Positions 15,767-28,574 of a DNA stretch of 64,000 nucleotides are shown piece by piece. How positions within the stretch are numbered: the first letter of the stretch is position 1; the number at the start of each line of letters is the position of its first letter. Origin of the DNA: Rotaria sordida (Eukaryota; Rotifera; Eurotatoria; Philodinida; Philodinidae); NCBI GenBank assembly GCA_905250125.1, contig CAJNOL010000260.1, positions 1 to 64,000 of the forward strand, written 5' to 3'. Made by a program: the position numbers and the translations under genes. Below the pieces are notes generated by a model. The model ran no database searches and was not told the origin of the DNA. It saw only the letters and a program-made list of their open reading frames with translations.

Positions 15767-16090
15767 CCTTATCTATGCATCTAAATCAAGATTCTGCTTA
15801 GGATTTTGTTATTCCGGAAGAATTGTTATTCTTTGTATATCCCTAGTCGAAATTTTTTCATGTGCTTAACACGTACAGACTTCAAGATGTGTCTATATCA
15901 CACGACTCTCTTTCCATAGACAAACATTTGAATGGTTGCATGAGTTATGTGCACATTTAAAGCACCTTATACACTGAACTCATGAAAATCATACGAATGA
16001 ACACACCTGAAATAATCAACTGAAATAAAATAGTAAAAGCTATTCTGCTCAAGATGAAAGAATTCTCTTTGCCATCGAAGATGTCTGAAT

Positions 16091-16789
16091 TAGTGTCCTG
16101 CACGGATACAATTTTTCGTACCTGAACTGAATCCGACTCGGGTGTACCCGGTATTCGACCGAATGCGATCCGGAACTAATTGACATTCGGCAGATACTTT
16201 CATAATCATAGTAGTTTTCGAACTTTTATTTTATATGATAAAGTATACTATTTAGTTTCTTCCATCAATAGCAATAAAAAAAGAGATCATCTCAAATTCA
16301 ACAAAAAAAGCAAGTAAATCAGGATTTATTTAATGTCTTTCTGCCTCTAAAATCTGATCGATTTCGCTAAATATACGTTTTCCTACTGCTGGCAACGCTG
16401 GAATGTTTTCTCTGCCACCATAATACATGTTCACCTTTTCAATGATTTATTTTCCTAGTCATGTGTTCAATTATTTCGTCACATGATTTTTCATCATCTG
16501 TAGTCGAATTCTCATTAAAAATGAATCCTCTTTCTAAAACAATATTGCTTTCTACTTTTATGACCTATTCTCAAGTACAATAAGTTATTCGATCATGATT
16601 GAAATGGTTTCTATTCCTATACGTTTATATAAATAGTAGTTTGAAAAAGTAAAAATATTTTGAAATATTGAGATCTCATATATTGTCGGGTATGATTTCA
16701 AAGCTGGCTCCAACTCGGCGAGTTTACATCCAAGCCTTTGTTCCGGGTCCGACCGAGTGTCGTGTATCCGATCTGGCTGCAGGACACTA
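16091..16789. mobile_element. hAT-type transposon remnant with degenerate transposase C-terminus
   Basis: Ends TAGTGTCCTGCA (16091) and its reverse complement TGCAGGACACTA (to 16789), each followed internally by a GGATACA word. The flanking 8-mers GTCTGAAT and CTATGTAT match at 5 of 8 positions, consistent with an aged 8-bp duplication. On the minus strand (~16320-16450) two frames together read like a hAT C-terminal dimerisation region: HVLWWQRKHS in one frame, then VGKRIFSEIDQILEAER and, after a stop, INPDLL in another. The rest of the transposase is gone. Confidence 0.6.
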
Positions 16790-19700
16790 CTATGTATCCA
16801 AATCGAGTTCTGATTTCATAACAAAGTTGTACTTCATTATATATAACGATTATTATATTTGAAAGAGAATTCTGCTGTGAATATTCATTTCTGAGGGATC
16901 TATTGCTTGTAGAACTTTATATTTCATGTAAAGATTATTATTTTATTTCAAAGAAAATTTCTCACATGAATATTGCTGTTTCAGACAGAATTTATAGATG
17001 CAATTCTGTGTGAATTCTGTATTAACTACGTCAAGTAAATTTTTTCATATATTTGATGTAAATATTGTTTATGAAAACTATGTTTGCATATTTGAACATT
17101 TACTTATTGTTTTTAAATAATCAAGTACATGATAAATTAATTATTGATTGAATGTTTTATTTGACATATATATCGAATGTGTTGATTTAGTTCTTCCATT
17201 GCTTTAATAAAATATTTATTTATTAAAATTTTATTAAGAAATTTCACACTTAATGAACATATTTGTAATTGTTTAAAAACATTCATGAAAACTAGAAAAT
17301 TAGAATTCTGACACAATTCATCTGAAAAAAACAAAACTCTAAGTAACTTAGCTGTTTTAATTTGAATACAGGAATAAGTATATGTAATGAATGACAGTTC
17401 TGTTGAGAAATTAAAATTCTAACAGAATTTATAATAGAATTATTATTATTTTTCTGCTTGTCGGAATTCTGTCACCATTTGTGCTCGGACATACTTAAAT
17501 GTATAATACATCGTGTTATTATTCTTAATGAAAAAAGAAATAAAAACTTATATTTATGCTAATGTAAACTATGCTTCAACAGGTTAACTCAATGTCTATT
17601 TCGATCAAATATCTCTATTAATAACCAATAAACTAATCCATATTCCCGAAGATGCAACATATAAAAATAATCTTTTATTTCTTATGGTATACAAGAATTG
17701 TTTTATAGATTCTAGAGTAAAATGTTATAAAGTGTTTTTTACTATATTTACCAATAATTCTAGGCTTTCTTTGCCAGACAAGAAAACCATATAATTTATT
17801 GTCTGATAGAAATAAATATTACTCATCCAAGAGTCCATTAAAAAAATGATAGATGCTCTTCTAGGATTAATTTTTTGAGAAAGAAAATAAAAACAAGTCA
17901 TCTTAAAGATCTTAAAACAATTAATCATACACATTTACTTGAACTTAAAATTACTATAAAAACATCATCGAAAAGATTCTAGTTTAACCTATGATCAACA
18001 AAAATAAAACATAATCTTATTGAATATGAAACTATTTTTAGCTAAATTATTACTTGATTATGATATAATATGCAATCGAACAAACTCTGCTCGATTTGTA
18101 GCATGTTTTAAAATATGACATTGGCTCGATGCAGAAAGAAAAAAGTTTTCTTGTAAAAATCTTTATATGAAGCTCAATTAATTACATCCCATCAAAATGA
18201 GCAACAAATTATTTTACTTATATTACGTAGCTGACTTAATCCTTTCTGATCTCAGACTAGACCTGAAGGTCTAGAACTGAAATACACCAAGGAGAATGTC
18301 AAATTAGTGACCCATAATTTACACAAAACAAAAAGTGTTGAATCAGATCTCTTAAATGTCAATATATTTATCATTTAGAACTGTCATTAGAAAGAAGTCG
18401 AGCAGATGTAGTGAAACAAAATGCATATAGCATTATTCCGAGCAGAAAGCTAAGAAGCGTAAGCAATACAATCACTACTAACCTGACCCAACAGATATAG
18501 ATTGATTCAATATTGCGAGGAGCGCCCCATGAGCTGAATATTGAATAAAATATAAAACTTTCAACGGATGTTACATATTTCCACTAAATTTTTTTCGAAA
18601 ATCCTATGTAATTCTTCCATCGGCTAAAACATTTCTACAATGAACAGCAAATATATAAAACAAACTATCGTCAGCTGAAAAAAACTTCCTTTATATTGAA
18701 GAAAATATCCCTGCCTAAATCTCCTTGTTCATTTACATACAAAACAATACAAAATCTGAACGGATCAAATTTCTCTTGAAACAACAACCATCGACATATT
18801 CTCTTATTAAAAATGAAAAAGCATACACATCTTTACGTTGAAAGGTTTTTGGTTTTTTAACTAAAAGTCCAGAGAACAATAGTGAATTTGAGAGAATTGA
18901 AGATTTTTCAACCTGTGAAATGTTTTACTGAATATTTGTTTATACATAAGCTGCTAGTACTCAAAATATACTTGTTCATTCAGGTGTTAAAAATTTCTTT
19001 AATGCAATTAGATGAATGGCCGATAGGTGGACTGTTTTTAAAAAAAAACATAGGCTGGACCGACTTCCTTCGGGCCAGCCAGTCTCATGAGACCTCTAGT
19101 GACTGTGTGTATCGTATAATTTAAGAAAACTAAACTTTTATAAAACGGCATCTATATGTGTTTGTCATGGGACAAATATCGATTATGTTATATTTCATTT
19201 GGCATATATATAATAACATTCGAGAAAAAAAAATGTTATACTAATCATAACAGAAACTTCATTGATAAAATTTTCATTTTACTCTGTTGAATTTATGAAT
19301 AGATCATCAATGGAATTGATTTAACATCGGCTAATTTTAGCTTTTCCTACGCAAGTTTTCTTACGTTTTATTTATCTGCATTTACCAGTGCTCATTTTAT
19401 ACACGTTCATTTGACGTCCATATATATATTTTTTGGATGTTCAAATAACTTATATGAATTTATTTGACATATATGTCATTATTCTAAGAGTGATAACAAT
19501 TGACTTTTTCTGTTCGTTCATAATTTAAGGTCGATTTTATTCAATTGATTCGATATTCTCTTAGATAAACATTTAATGAGTTATTACACATTGATACAAA
19601 CAAATATCGAAACAAGTATTTTTTTTTTTATTTTAGCAATATGAATCAAATTACAATATATGATATCGATTTGTAAGACACTCATTTAAATAATATTGAT

Positions 19701-20512
19701 TTGATCAATACAATATGTTATTGATATAATTTTGCTGGAAGAAATTTTCTAAGAGAAAAAAAAAAACTAAATGAAGCTTACTTATTAAAATCTATATTGA
19801 AGACTAATTAGTGCTGCATCATTAAATGGAAAAAAAAAACATTGTCAAATAAAAGTGCTAGAATACATGGAAATGAATGAATTTTTTAGCTATATTCAAC
19901 GATTTTATGAGATCTTAAAAAAATTAAAAAAATTTGTATCTATTATTTGAAAACAACCGAATAGTCACGTTCAAATATACTTTTATCATTATTAATATAA
20001 TTAAACACCTTATGCTCTACATATTTTTTTTCTTGAATAGAAAATCGAAATGAAATTAACAAATTCAAGTATCTCTTCTCTCAATATCGACTCATTTCAT
20101 TTCTATAACTTGAAACGTGTGTTTGACACTAGAAAAAGAAAGTAATAGGAGAATTCAATGATCTCATCTACATGTCATACACTCATAGCCATCATATAAA
20201 ATCTATATAGATTATGAGACATATGTTCTCTCCTTACAATATATAATATATTAGGGGGCGGTCATCGACAACAACTAATTAGTTATAATTACTCATAGAA
20301 CTAGTGTGACTTTGATTCGACATTCACATCATATATTCTTTTCTTTTTTTTTTTTTTGAGTAGATGCATGTGCTACATCTTGAAGCACACACACACATAT
20401 ATAGCCGAGAGGCTCGATCCATATGTGAACTAAATTCACGGTTGAACATCGTGTTTGATCCTTAGAATATGAAGATTTCTTCTAGTGTTCATTACACACT
20501 TATGTACGTATA

Positions 20513-20529
20513 TGTGTGTGTGTGTGTGT
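20513..20529. repeat. (GT)n microsatellite
   Basis: Uninterrupted GT dinucleotide run. Confidence 0.9.
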
Positions 20530-21937
20530 CGTTCATTGAAAAAAGCGCTTTTGAATCGGGTAAGGGCGGGCTAAGTGTGACAAATAAGCGAAGATAGTAA
20601 TAAATATATCAATACGTAAACGACAATAGAATAGAACATTGAAGTGTGCGGTATATTTCATTGAAAAAAGAACAGGTAAGAATTTAAAATAACAAATGGC
20701 AACACGTTTTTTTCTTTCGATTGTCAAGTGACCGATTATGAACACATCATAAACAGCAAACAATCTTTATATTTTTCAAAAATAAAAAAACAATCAATTT
20801 CACACGGTCATTCAAAGTTACTTCATAGAAACGGAACTAAGATTGATTTCCATTGAGATGTATATGTTTACAAATCACTCACTGATGTTCACATACACAC
20901 TTCATTATATATGTATATTTGTTGATCTCAACATATATATCTACATAGATTTGAATGTTCTTATGTCATTCATTGTCTTAATAATTCTATCAAATGTGAA
21001 AATAACAAGAAAACAAGCTGTCTCTCTTCTTTTGAGTTCATCAGTCGCCTGCCATTATTGACTAATCTAACATCAATCATTTGCGGTCCGTTGATCTTCA
21101 ACTAGTTCGTTCTCCATGACATCATTTTTTTTTTCTTTTTTATTTTATATATATATATATATATATTGCCTCTCAATTATTCATTCTTATTTCATTTTTC
21201 TCGTTTTACAATACCAGCACGTACTCATCTTCGTTTATTTTTTATTTTTTGTTAACCTAAAAAAGAAACGATTTGAAGAACAAAAAAAAGCAGATGTAAC
21301 GATAATCTTTAATCACATGACATCATGTGGCTGTATTATTTCCATTCTCTCTCTTTTTTTCTCGTATTTGATAAAAGAGAAAATCAAACTTGATACTTAG
21401 TTTGTATTTTTTTTCTCTTCGATACAAAGTGTAATATCTTGTTTTTTTTTTGTTTCTCTATTGGATATTTTATTGATGAGTAAAACAAAAAAAAACGAAA
21501 ACGTTCACGACATCCGTTTCTTTCGAAAATGTATGCAGGTGATTTTCTCACAAACGAGCTACCAACTGTCCACTATCTTTTCTCTCTATAATTGTCGCGC
21601 ACGAGCACACACTTCACTCACGGAAATGGTTATGGACAGCTGTTCAATAATTTTCTCGTTTTAGATCGATACATTTATCATATTAAACAATGACCAAAAT
21701 TGTTTCAAGGTAAGCCGTTTATTTCTCCTATGTTGCACTTAAATATAAATATATATTAACAAGTATTTTGTTTTGGTTTAATTTCTTTGTTTTCTTTTGT
21801 TTTTTTTGTTACACTTGATCATCATCTTTCTTTAGTAAAGCCGTTTAGACTCGCTCGTGCTCTTATGTTTTTATGATAGATGAAGTGTGTTGCTTGTCCG
21901 GTCTCTCAAGCCATTTCTTGCCATCGATAGAAGGCGC

Positions 21938-21973
21938 GAGAGAGAGAGAGAATTTTTCTCTCTCTCTCTCTCT
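21938..21973. repeat. GA/CT hairpin upstream of TEAD
   Basis: A 14-base GA run, a short AT-rich loop and a ~16-base CT run form a strong potential hairpin about 400 bp before the TEAD start codon. GAGA runs bind GAGA-factor-type proteins in other animals. A promoter role here is inference. Confidence 0.6.
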
Positions 21974-22375
21974 TCCTCCTTTTTCGTCGGGAAAAAGAGA
22001 AAAGAGATAATCTTGCATACCTGAAAGAGAAAGAGAGAAATGTACAGAGATTGGCTAACAGAAACTATTGGTGGGTGGATGATAGCGGAACTATTTCATC
22101 CATTGCATTGCATCGACGAACAGTCTTCGACATTCTCTCTCGCTTACATCTATTCTCTCTCTGCTGCTGCTGTATATGTTTATTCAGCAGTGCGCATATA
22201 CATACTACAGTAGCACCACTAAAAATATTAGAAATCATCAAAGGAGAAGTACGAAGATAATCTTTTCTCTTATTCAGATATATCTATTCTTTAACACCTT
22301 TATTATTGTTTGTCTTTGGTCAATTATTTGATATATTATTAAACAAAAAGAAGAGGAAAAATATATTTATATAAA

Positions 22376-24803
22376 ATGATGACCGCTAGCAATCTAATCG
22401 AGCCGGCACGATTCAAGTAAGTAAGTGAATATGTGCTGATGAATCGTTTGATGACACATCTGTGTGTCGACAATTGTAAAGATACACAAAAGCAATCATA
22501 TCTATTCTTTTTTTGTCATTGTATTTTCAATCATTTATTTGTTCCCACTACCACCACATGTGATGGACCATCGCCACGCGAAGATCATTTCTTATTAAGC
22601 TCGAAACAAACAACATGTCTTGTTTGCTCATCGAATTAACTTCTGTGTGTGTGTATATGCGTGTGTGTGTATGTGTATGATGTAACGTTTTCTTTTTTTT
22701 TTGATTGTTGTTACTTTATCTATTCTGCCTTCGATGATCATCACTATCATGATTTATTTATATTGATTTAATTTTATTTTACAGTATGCCGTCTGGTTGG
22801 CCAGCATCATTACAACTTGTTAAAGATCTTGATCGAACAAGTTGTTCAATTAAATCTGAAGAATCAACATCAACTGATGAATTAGATGATGATCAAAATA
22901 ATGATGGTGAAGGTGTTTGGAGTCCAGATATTGAACAAAGTTTTCATGTAAAATTTAATTTTTATTTAGTTTGTTTTTTTGTTTTTTGAAATTTAAATTA
23001 ATTATTTAGGAAGCATTAGCTATTTATCCTCCATGTGGACGACGAAAAATAATTTTATCTGATGAAGGTAAAATGTTTGGTAGAAATGAACTTATTTCAC
23101 GTTATATTAAAATGCGTACGGGTAAATCACGTACAAGAAAACAAGTATCATCACATATTCAAGTTCTTGCCAAACGAAAATCAAAAGAACTTCAATCATT
23201 ATTTAAAGTAATTAAATAAATAAATAAAGAAAACAAAAAAAATTCGCTTTGTTTTCTTTTTGTTATAGGATTCCAATTTAAAAGAACAACATCGTCCATT
23301 TGTTATGAATCAACATTATCATCCATTACGTGATACAACAACAACATCACCGATTATAAATGATAGTACTTCACCATATTATGCACATCATCGTACAGCT
23401 GTATCACTTTTTTCACCAACAACAAATATGCATATAGCACCAACATCATCATCATCTCCATTTAAACCGACAGCTACTCTTTCACCATATCCATCACCAT
23501 CAACAATCGTATATGAATAATTTTCTATTAATTTAATAAAAACTTGTACTTTTTTTTATTTAGAGTCTTTGGCAACAATCAACAACACCTTATATTGAGT
23601 ATGTTTTAAGATTTTTCAAAACAAAAAAATGAATTAAATTTATTGATTTAAAAATAAAATTTTGTTTTTTTCTTTTTAATATATATTAGTATCAAACCAT
23701 TTTCTCCATCATCGACAACAACAACTGATCTTATACCAACAGCAAGTACAACAAATTCATTAACAACACGTTTTATAAGTTCAAATCGAATAAAACTTGT
23801 CGAACTTGCTGCATATATTGAATCAAAACGTGACATGGATTCAGTAAGAAATAAAATTTTTTCATTTTTGTTTTTTCTTAAATAAATAAATGAATGAATG
23901 TTTTTAGAGACATTATCTTCTTCATATCAGTCAAGAAGCTGGTACTGATATGAAACCTGAAGTAAGTTAATCAGATTAGTCATAGCATATTTGAAATATT
24001 TTGTTTTAAAGCGTATCAAAGTGAGCCAAATAATCGATTTATTTCCAATGTTAAAAGAACTTTATGATGGAGGACCACATGACGCATTTTATGTTGTTAA
24101 AATTTGGGTATAAATTTATTGATTTTCGATTGATTTTTATTTTTATTTTTTTTTTATCATTTGTTTTTGTTTTAGGTCAATATGAATTATCAAGAGAATG
24201 TAACAAATACATATCATTATTCTTCAATGTAAGAAAAATTTAGTTTACTTTTATGAATTTAATCTTTTTTTTTTTTTTTAAATTTTAGTTTTGAAAGTTC
24301 GGAGGATAATATAAATATTTGTATAACAACAAAAGCATGTTCATTTGGAAACACTGTTGCTGAAAAAATTGAAGTATGAACTAGTAAATCATTAGTTAAA
24401 AATAAAATTTTTCTTTTTTTTGTTTTTATTATAGAATGGTACAAGAAAATATAATGATATTGGTAAATGTATTCATCGTTCAATTGATACAACAATGTGT
24501 ACTTTTATGATTGATTTTATGAAAAAACTTAAAACAGGACTATATACACGTGAAATGATGAATAATGTACTTGAACATTTAGGTGTACTTCAAGTAAGTA
24601 TTTAATTGATTTATTTTTTTTTCTTTTGTTATTTTTATGTTAAATTAATTCTTTTTCTTTTTCTTTGTTTTATTATGATTATTTAGACAGTTATATCAAA
24701 AGATACGGATGAATTACTTTTATGTATTGCATATATTTTTGAAATAAGCGAATCGTCATCATTAGGTGGAACACAATCGGCTGCTTATCGCTTATGCGAT
24801 TAA
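22376..24803 (+). CDS. TEAD: TEAD/Scalloped transcription factor
   Basis: DNA-binding partner of YAP/Yorkie in Hippo signalling; nuclear. Twelve exons: 22376-22416, 22785-22947, 23010-23207, 23269-23508, 23564-23598, 23690-23843, 23908-23961, 24012-24107, 24176-24228, 24289-24373, 24435-24593, 24687-24803. They sum to 1395 nt (464 aa) in consistent phase. The TEA domain (~57-127) shows [35 protein letters not shown] and the recognition helix [19 protein letters not shown] Ser/Thr/Pro-rich linker precedes the C-terminal YAP-binding domain (~250-464) with [45 protein letters not shown] and [18 protein letters not shown]. The start ATGATG was chosen because it opens a short first exon with a perfect GTAAGT donor. 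Length is normal for the family. There is no sign of damage. Confidence 0.95.
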
Positions 24804-27235
24804 AACTGAACAATTCTTTTGCATATCTTTTCTTTTTTTTCGTTTGAGCCCCTCCTAAAAAAACGTACCGATTTGGCTGTGCAGATATAATGATAATTCA
24901 CTTATCCCTTCAACATCATAATGTTTTCTTTTTTTCTTTGCTCTTGTTCATTCACTAAAAGATTTCTTCTTTTGTTTTGTTTTTTGTTTTCTATCCTCAA
25001 TATTATTTCTTGAACATGTAGTTGTTTTCGTTTGCTTTATACTTGTACCACATTACCCGCTTCTTCATTGCTGCTATTACTTTCTCTTGTCTCTAATAAA
25101 TTATTTTTCAAGATTCTCGTTTTTTTGTTTCTTTTTTGTCTTATTCGTTTTTTCAGTCTACACATACATACATTCCAATGTCTGTCTATATATGATTGTG
25201 TCGAAGAAAAACAAATCGACGGTGATTTATTGACTTGTGTCAGACGAAACAAAGTTAATTTACCATATCGTTGATCTTCTCTCTCTCTCTCTCATTTTCT
25301 TTTTTTTTTTGCTTGGCTTTTTCTCATCCAATTTATCTGTATCTTAGAAGAATTCATATAAAAAAAGAAATAGTATTAGTTATATGTACTAGGATTTAAT
25401 TAGAATGTAAGACAAGCTCCAGTTGTAAAAACATTACAATGGTGACGAAATAAGAAAACATGATTGACGATAGAAGAGAAGAGAGAAAAAAACGAGAGGC
25501 GTGTTAATTGCTGCATCTCGTAAAAGATCATCAATGATAGAATCAATGAACTCGCAAATGATCGTACAGTTAAGATTTGTTTGCCATGATAACATATAAC
25601 ACCAGTTGTCAGTGACGATGATCGATGGAGTGTGTCGTCGACGTTGTTGAGTGCTGCCTAATTCATTCGACAAGCATGATACTATTAGAAGAATAGATAA
25701 GAATATATATATATATATATAGACACCTATTACCATACACATTAATTAACAAAGGAATTTTTTCCATTATTCAATATGTGAATTTATTGAATAAAAATTG
25801 CAACTTTTGTTTTTTTTTTGTATGATTGAGATACTAAATTTTAAATATTCATTATATATATAATATAAATTCAAGAAGTTTGTGAAACATGAGGAATAGA
25901 GCGAGGATTAATTCATATTAAATTCTTAAAAGATATCTTGACAATCAAAAGATTTTTTTTTCTGTTGAATTTTATTTAATCATAAACGATAGAATCATAT
26001 TTAGTTTTTGTTTCAATAAGTCTTAATATATAACGCTATAGTTCGAGATCATTATGTATAATTCAATAAAATTTTATAACTAAGATAAAATCTTAAAAAT
26101 GTTTAAAAAAAGGTTATCAAATAAGATTATTTGTAACAATGTTCATGTTGAAAATATATTTTTGTTTTAAATTGTTATAATAAACAAATCATTTTGTATT
26201 AAATATGCAAAATTTTATTCATGAAACAGGCAATATTATTATCTTCTGATTCTATGATACTATCATAGAAAAAGAGTTAATGTATATTTTACACATTTAA
26301 ATGAATATCTAATGCATAAATCTTTCTATATCGTATATTTAATATTAACGAATAAATATTAATCATATGTCCTTAGTTTTTCGATATTTCATGGCTAATT
26401 CAGCCTCCAAAGTGCACTCTGTCAAATGCCATATAAACGAACGGTGTTCTTTGTTATTTAGTACTTTTATTAAATCTAATTTTCGAAGCCTTTAGCAGAA
26501 AAGCTCACGTTATAATTATTCTTTTCTATACAAAATTCTCTTAATGATAATGATTATTTCTCATTCCAAAGGTATTTAGAGTATGGATCATGGACCCATC
26601 ACACCGACGAATACGGCTAGTTTTCCATCACTTTAGTTAGAGAAAAAAGTTCTGATAAATACAGGAGAATTTGTTTTTTTTTGTTTTTCTCGAAACCAAT
26701 TTTTGAATAAAACCCGAAGTTTTCCCTACTTTTAGCCCACACGATGCGTGAGGTCGGGCTCAATTTTTTTATGAATATTTTAATCAAATTGACTTACACA
26801 TTGTTGCTCTCTTCAAAATGTTGTTGTTACGAAATTCTTCCGACTTTAAAAAATGAGTACCATTAAAAAAAAACATATTTTTGCTTGACGATGTTTCCAG
26901 TATTTTGCTTCTTCTGAGCTCTGTGAAAGATATTTTTCAAAGAAAAAAAATGTAGCACGAAAAAATGAAGTATAGAGTTGTCGACGGAGGCAGCAAACTT
27001 CTGGTCTTTGAAATCCTCATATTTTCCTGAAGAAAGTATCTGAAAATTTTGAGACTATGACAACTTGTGGTCTATTTATCAAGATCTATGTGCCTTGAAA
27101 GTTTCATAATTTTTCGTGGAGCTATTCTCGAGAAATCTCGGAAAGGAGGAGATTCCGTTAAGTAAATAGCTGAGTATCAATCAATTTATTAAAGCAAAAA
27201 AATTTTAGGCATATATATATATATATATATATTTT
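24804..27235. other. TEAD 3' region and intergenic DNA
   Basis: Pyrimidine-rich 3' sequence of TEAD to ~25.4 kb, then AT-rich DNA. A 102-codon open frame on the minus strand (25434-25742) begins inside a TA repeat and is not accepted as a gene. Nothing recognisable at 25.8-27.2 kb. Confidence 0.4.
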
Positions 27236-28574
27236 TCACAAAGTGTTCGAATATACAAGTGATGCAAAACCACAAACATCTTTGCCACTGTTCATAACTT
27301 CTGAACTGACATTATAACAAAGAAGTTTCCAATGTCCTTGATTATTATTCAATATTTTTGATAAAATCATGACAATTAATGATGGCCAAAGTCCACACAT
27401 TGAATTTTGAGTTGTCCATTGAGTTTGTAAGAGTCTCTCAGGATCATTCGATAAAATCGATTGTATAATAGGTTTATCATGAATACGAGCATGTTCTTCA
27501 TTTTCAGATAAATTTTCTGCTCGAATTTGACCATAACCAGGACCGTAATGAGTATAATCCGTCGTGGAAATAATAACTAATCGTTTACCTAGAAAAATAT
27601 TTTCAATCGATTAGAATAGATAAAAAAACAATAGTTTCATGAAACATTTAAATCGTTTAAAAAAAAGTATATTGAAAAGGTCAGTTAGTTACATCAATAT
27701 AAAACTTTCTATGTAAGGTGAATGAGTAAAATTTGTTCACTATAAAAAGAATCTGTAGTTCGCAGAAAGATATATATATATAATTCCTTTCTACTCGATG
27801 ACATGTAATTAAGACATGCATTGTTGAAAATTAGAGATACTTCAAATTGAATCAAGGTTATTCATTTTACAAGATCTTTAATGCAAAAACAAAAACCAAC
27901 GGTAAGAAAATATGATTTTTTTTTTGGTTTCAGTTGAAATCGTTATAATCTTTACTATTATGATTAATACCTGTTTGTTGTCGATATAAATTGATTGCTT
28001 TTGTAATTTGTTCACATACTTTATATCCTTGATTTAAATCATTTAATCTTGAAAATGATAATGCAACAAATTTTGCTTTTGGTCGTAAATGTTTTAAAAA
28101 TGGTAATTGATTTTCTATTGAATGTTCTGTTCGATGAGCTTCTCTATCAATTGTTTGAATACCTAAGACTGAGATAAGTGTATTAAATAAATCTGTGTCA
28201 ATTTCCATAACACCAAGTGGTGTTTGCCAATTGTCAGGTGACAAACTCACATTAGATGAACCCATTCCACCATGATTTGTTCCTATAATAAGTGCTGTAT
28301 CGAAAACAAATGAATTTATCCAATAGTAACCGTGAGCATAAAGTGGTCCTGAATCACAATAAGCACCATGAGGTATAAGCATACATGGAATAAATGATGT
28401 ACTATCATGATTTGTAATAGAATGTTCGAATGGTAGTTGACCTGGTCCTAATCGATGTAAATAGGATGAACTAATTTCTTGTAAACATGCAGATTTTTGT
28501 GATGAATAATAATAACAGAGAGGTGCACGAATTAGAATTTGTTGTAAATTGGAAAAAGTTATGTTACTGACCAT
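27236..28574 (-). CDS. MEMO-family protein, closer to the prokaryotic type
   Basis: Two exons, 27971-28574 and 27236-27588 (split Gly codon, 382-bp intron), giving 318 aa. The MEMO fold is related to class III extradiol dioxygenases; animal MEMO1 acts in motility and redox signalling, and prokaryotic homologues sit in AmmeMemoRadiSam loci. Visible motifs: MLIPHGAYCDSG (H69), ALIIGTNHGGMG (H101), WQTPLGVMEID, EAHRTEHSIENQLPFL (144-160), STTDYTHYGPGYG (~209-221) and NSMCG (C266). The NHGGMG … TPLG … SIENQLPFL and DYTHYGP forms resemble archaeal/bacterial MEMO more than human MEMO1, which has LGPSHH and SSDFCHW at these places. The putative metal/active-site His, His and Cys are all present. The substrate is unknown. 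Confidence 0.85.

Larger units (their letters stand above)
16790..22375. other. long gene-poor interval before TEAD
   Basis: 5.6 kb without a supportable gene. There are short open fragments at 18.0-18.5 kb (one reads NMKLFLAKLLLDYDII), a GT microsatellite (20513-20529) and a GA/CT hairpin (21938-21973). The last 2 kb is less AT-rich and presumably holds TEAD regulatory DNA and 5' UTR. Confidence 0.4.

Noticed and set aside
16668-16862. 64-codon ORF with RRVYIQAFVPGPTECRVSDL
   Set aside because: It runs through the right terminal region of the hAT remnant and is explained by that element.
22051-22639. ORFs upstream and inside intron 1 of TEAD
   Set aside because: They overlap the TEAD leader and first intron and show no domain.
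25434-25742. 102-codon minus-strand ORF with hydrophobic start and an RRR site, prohormone-like
   Set aside because: The hydrophobic start is partly a TA repeat read as IYIYIYI, it lies in the TEAD 3' region, and no splice or family support exists.
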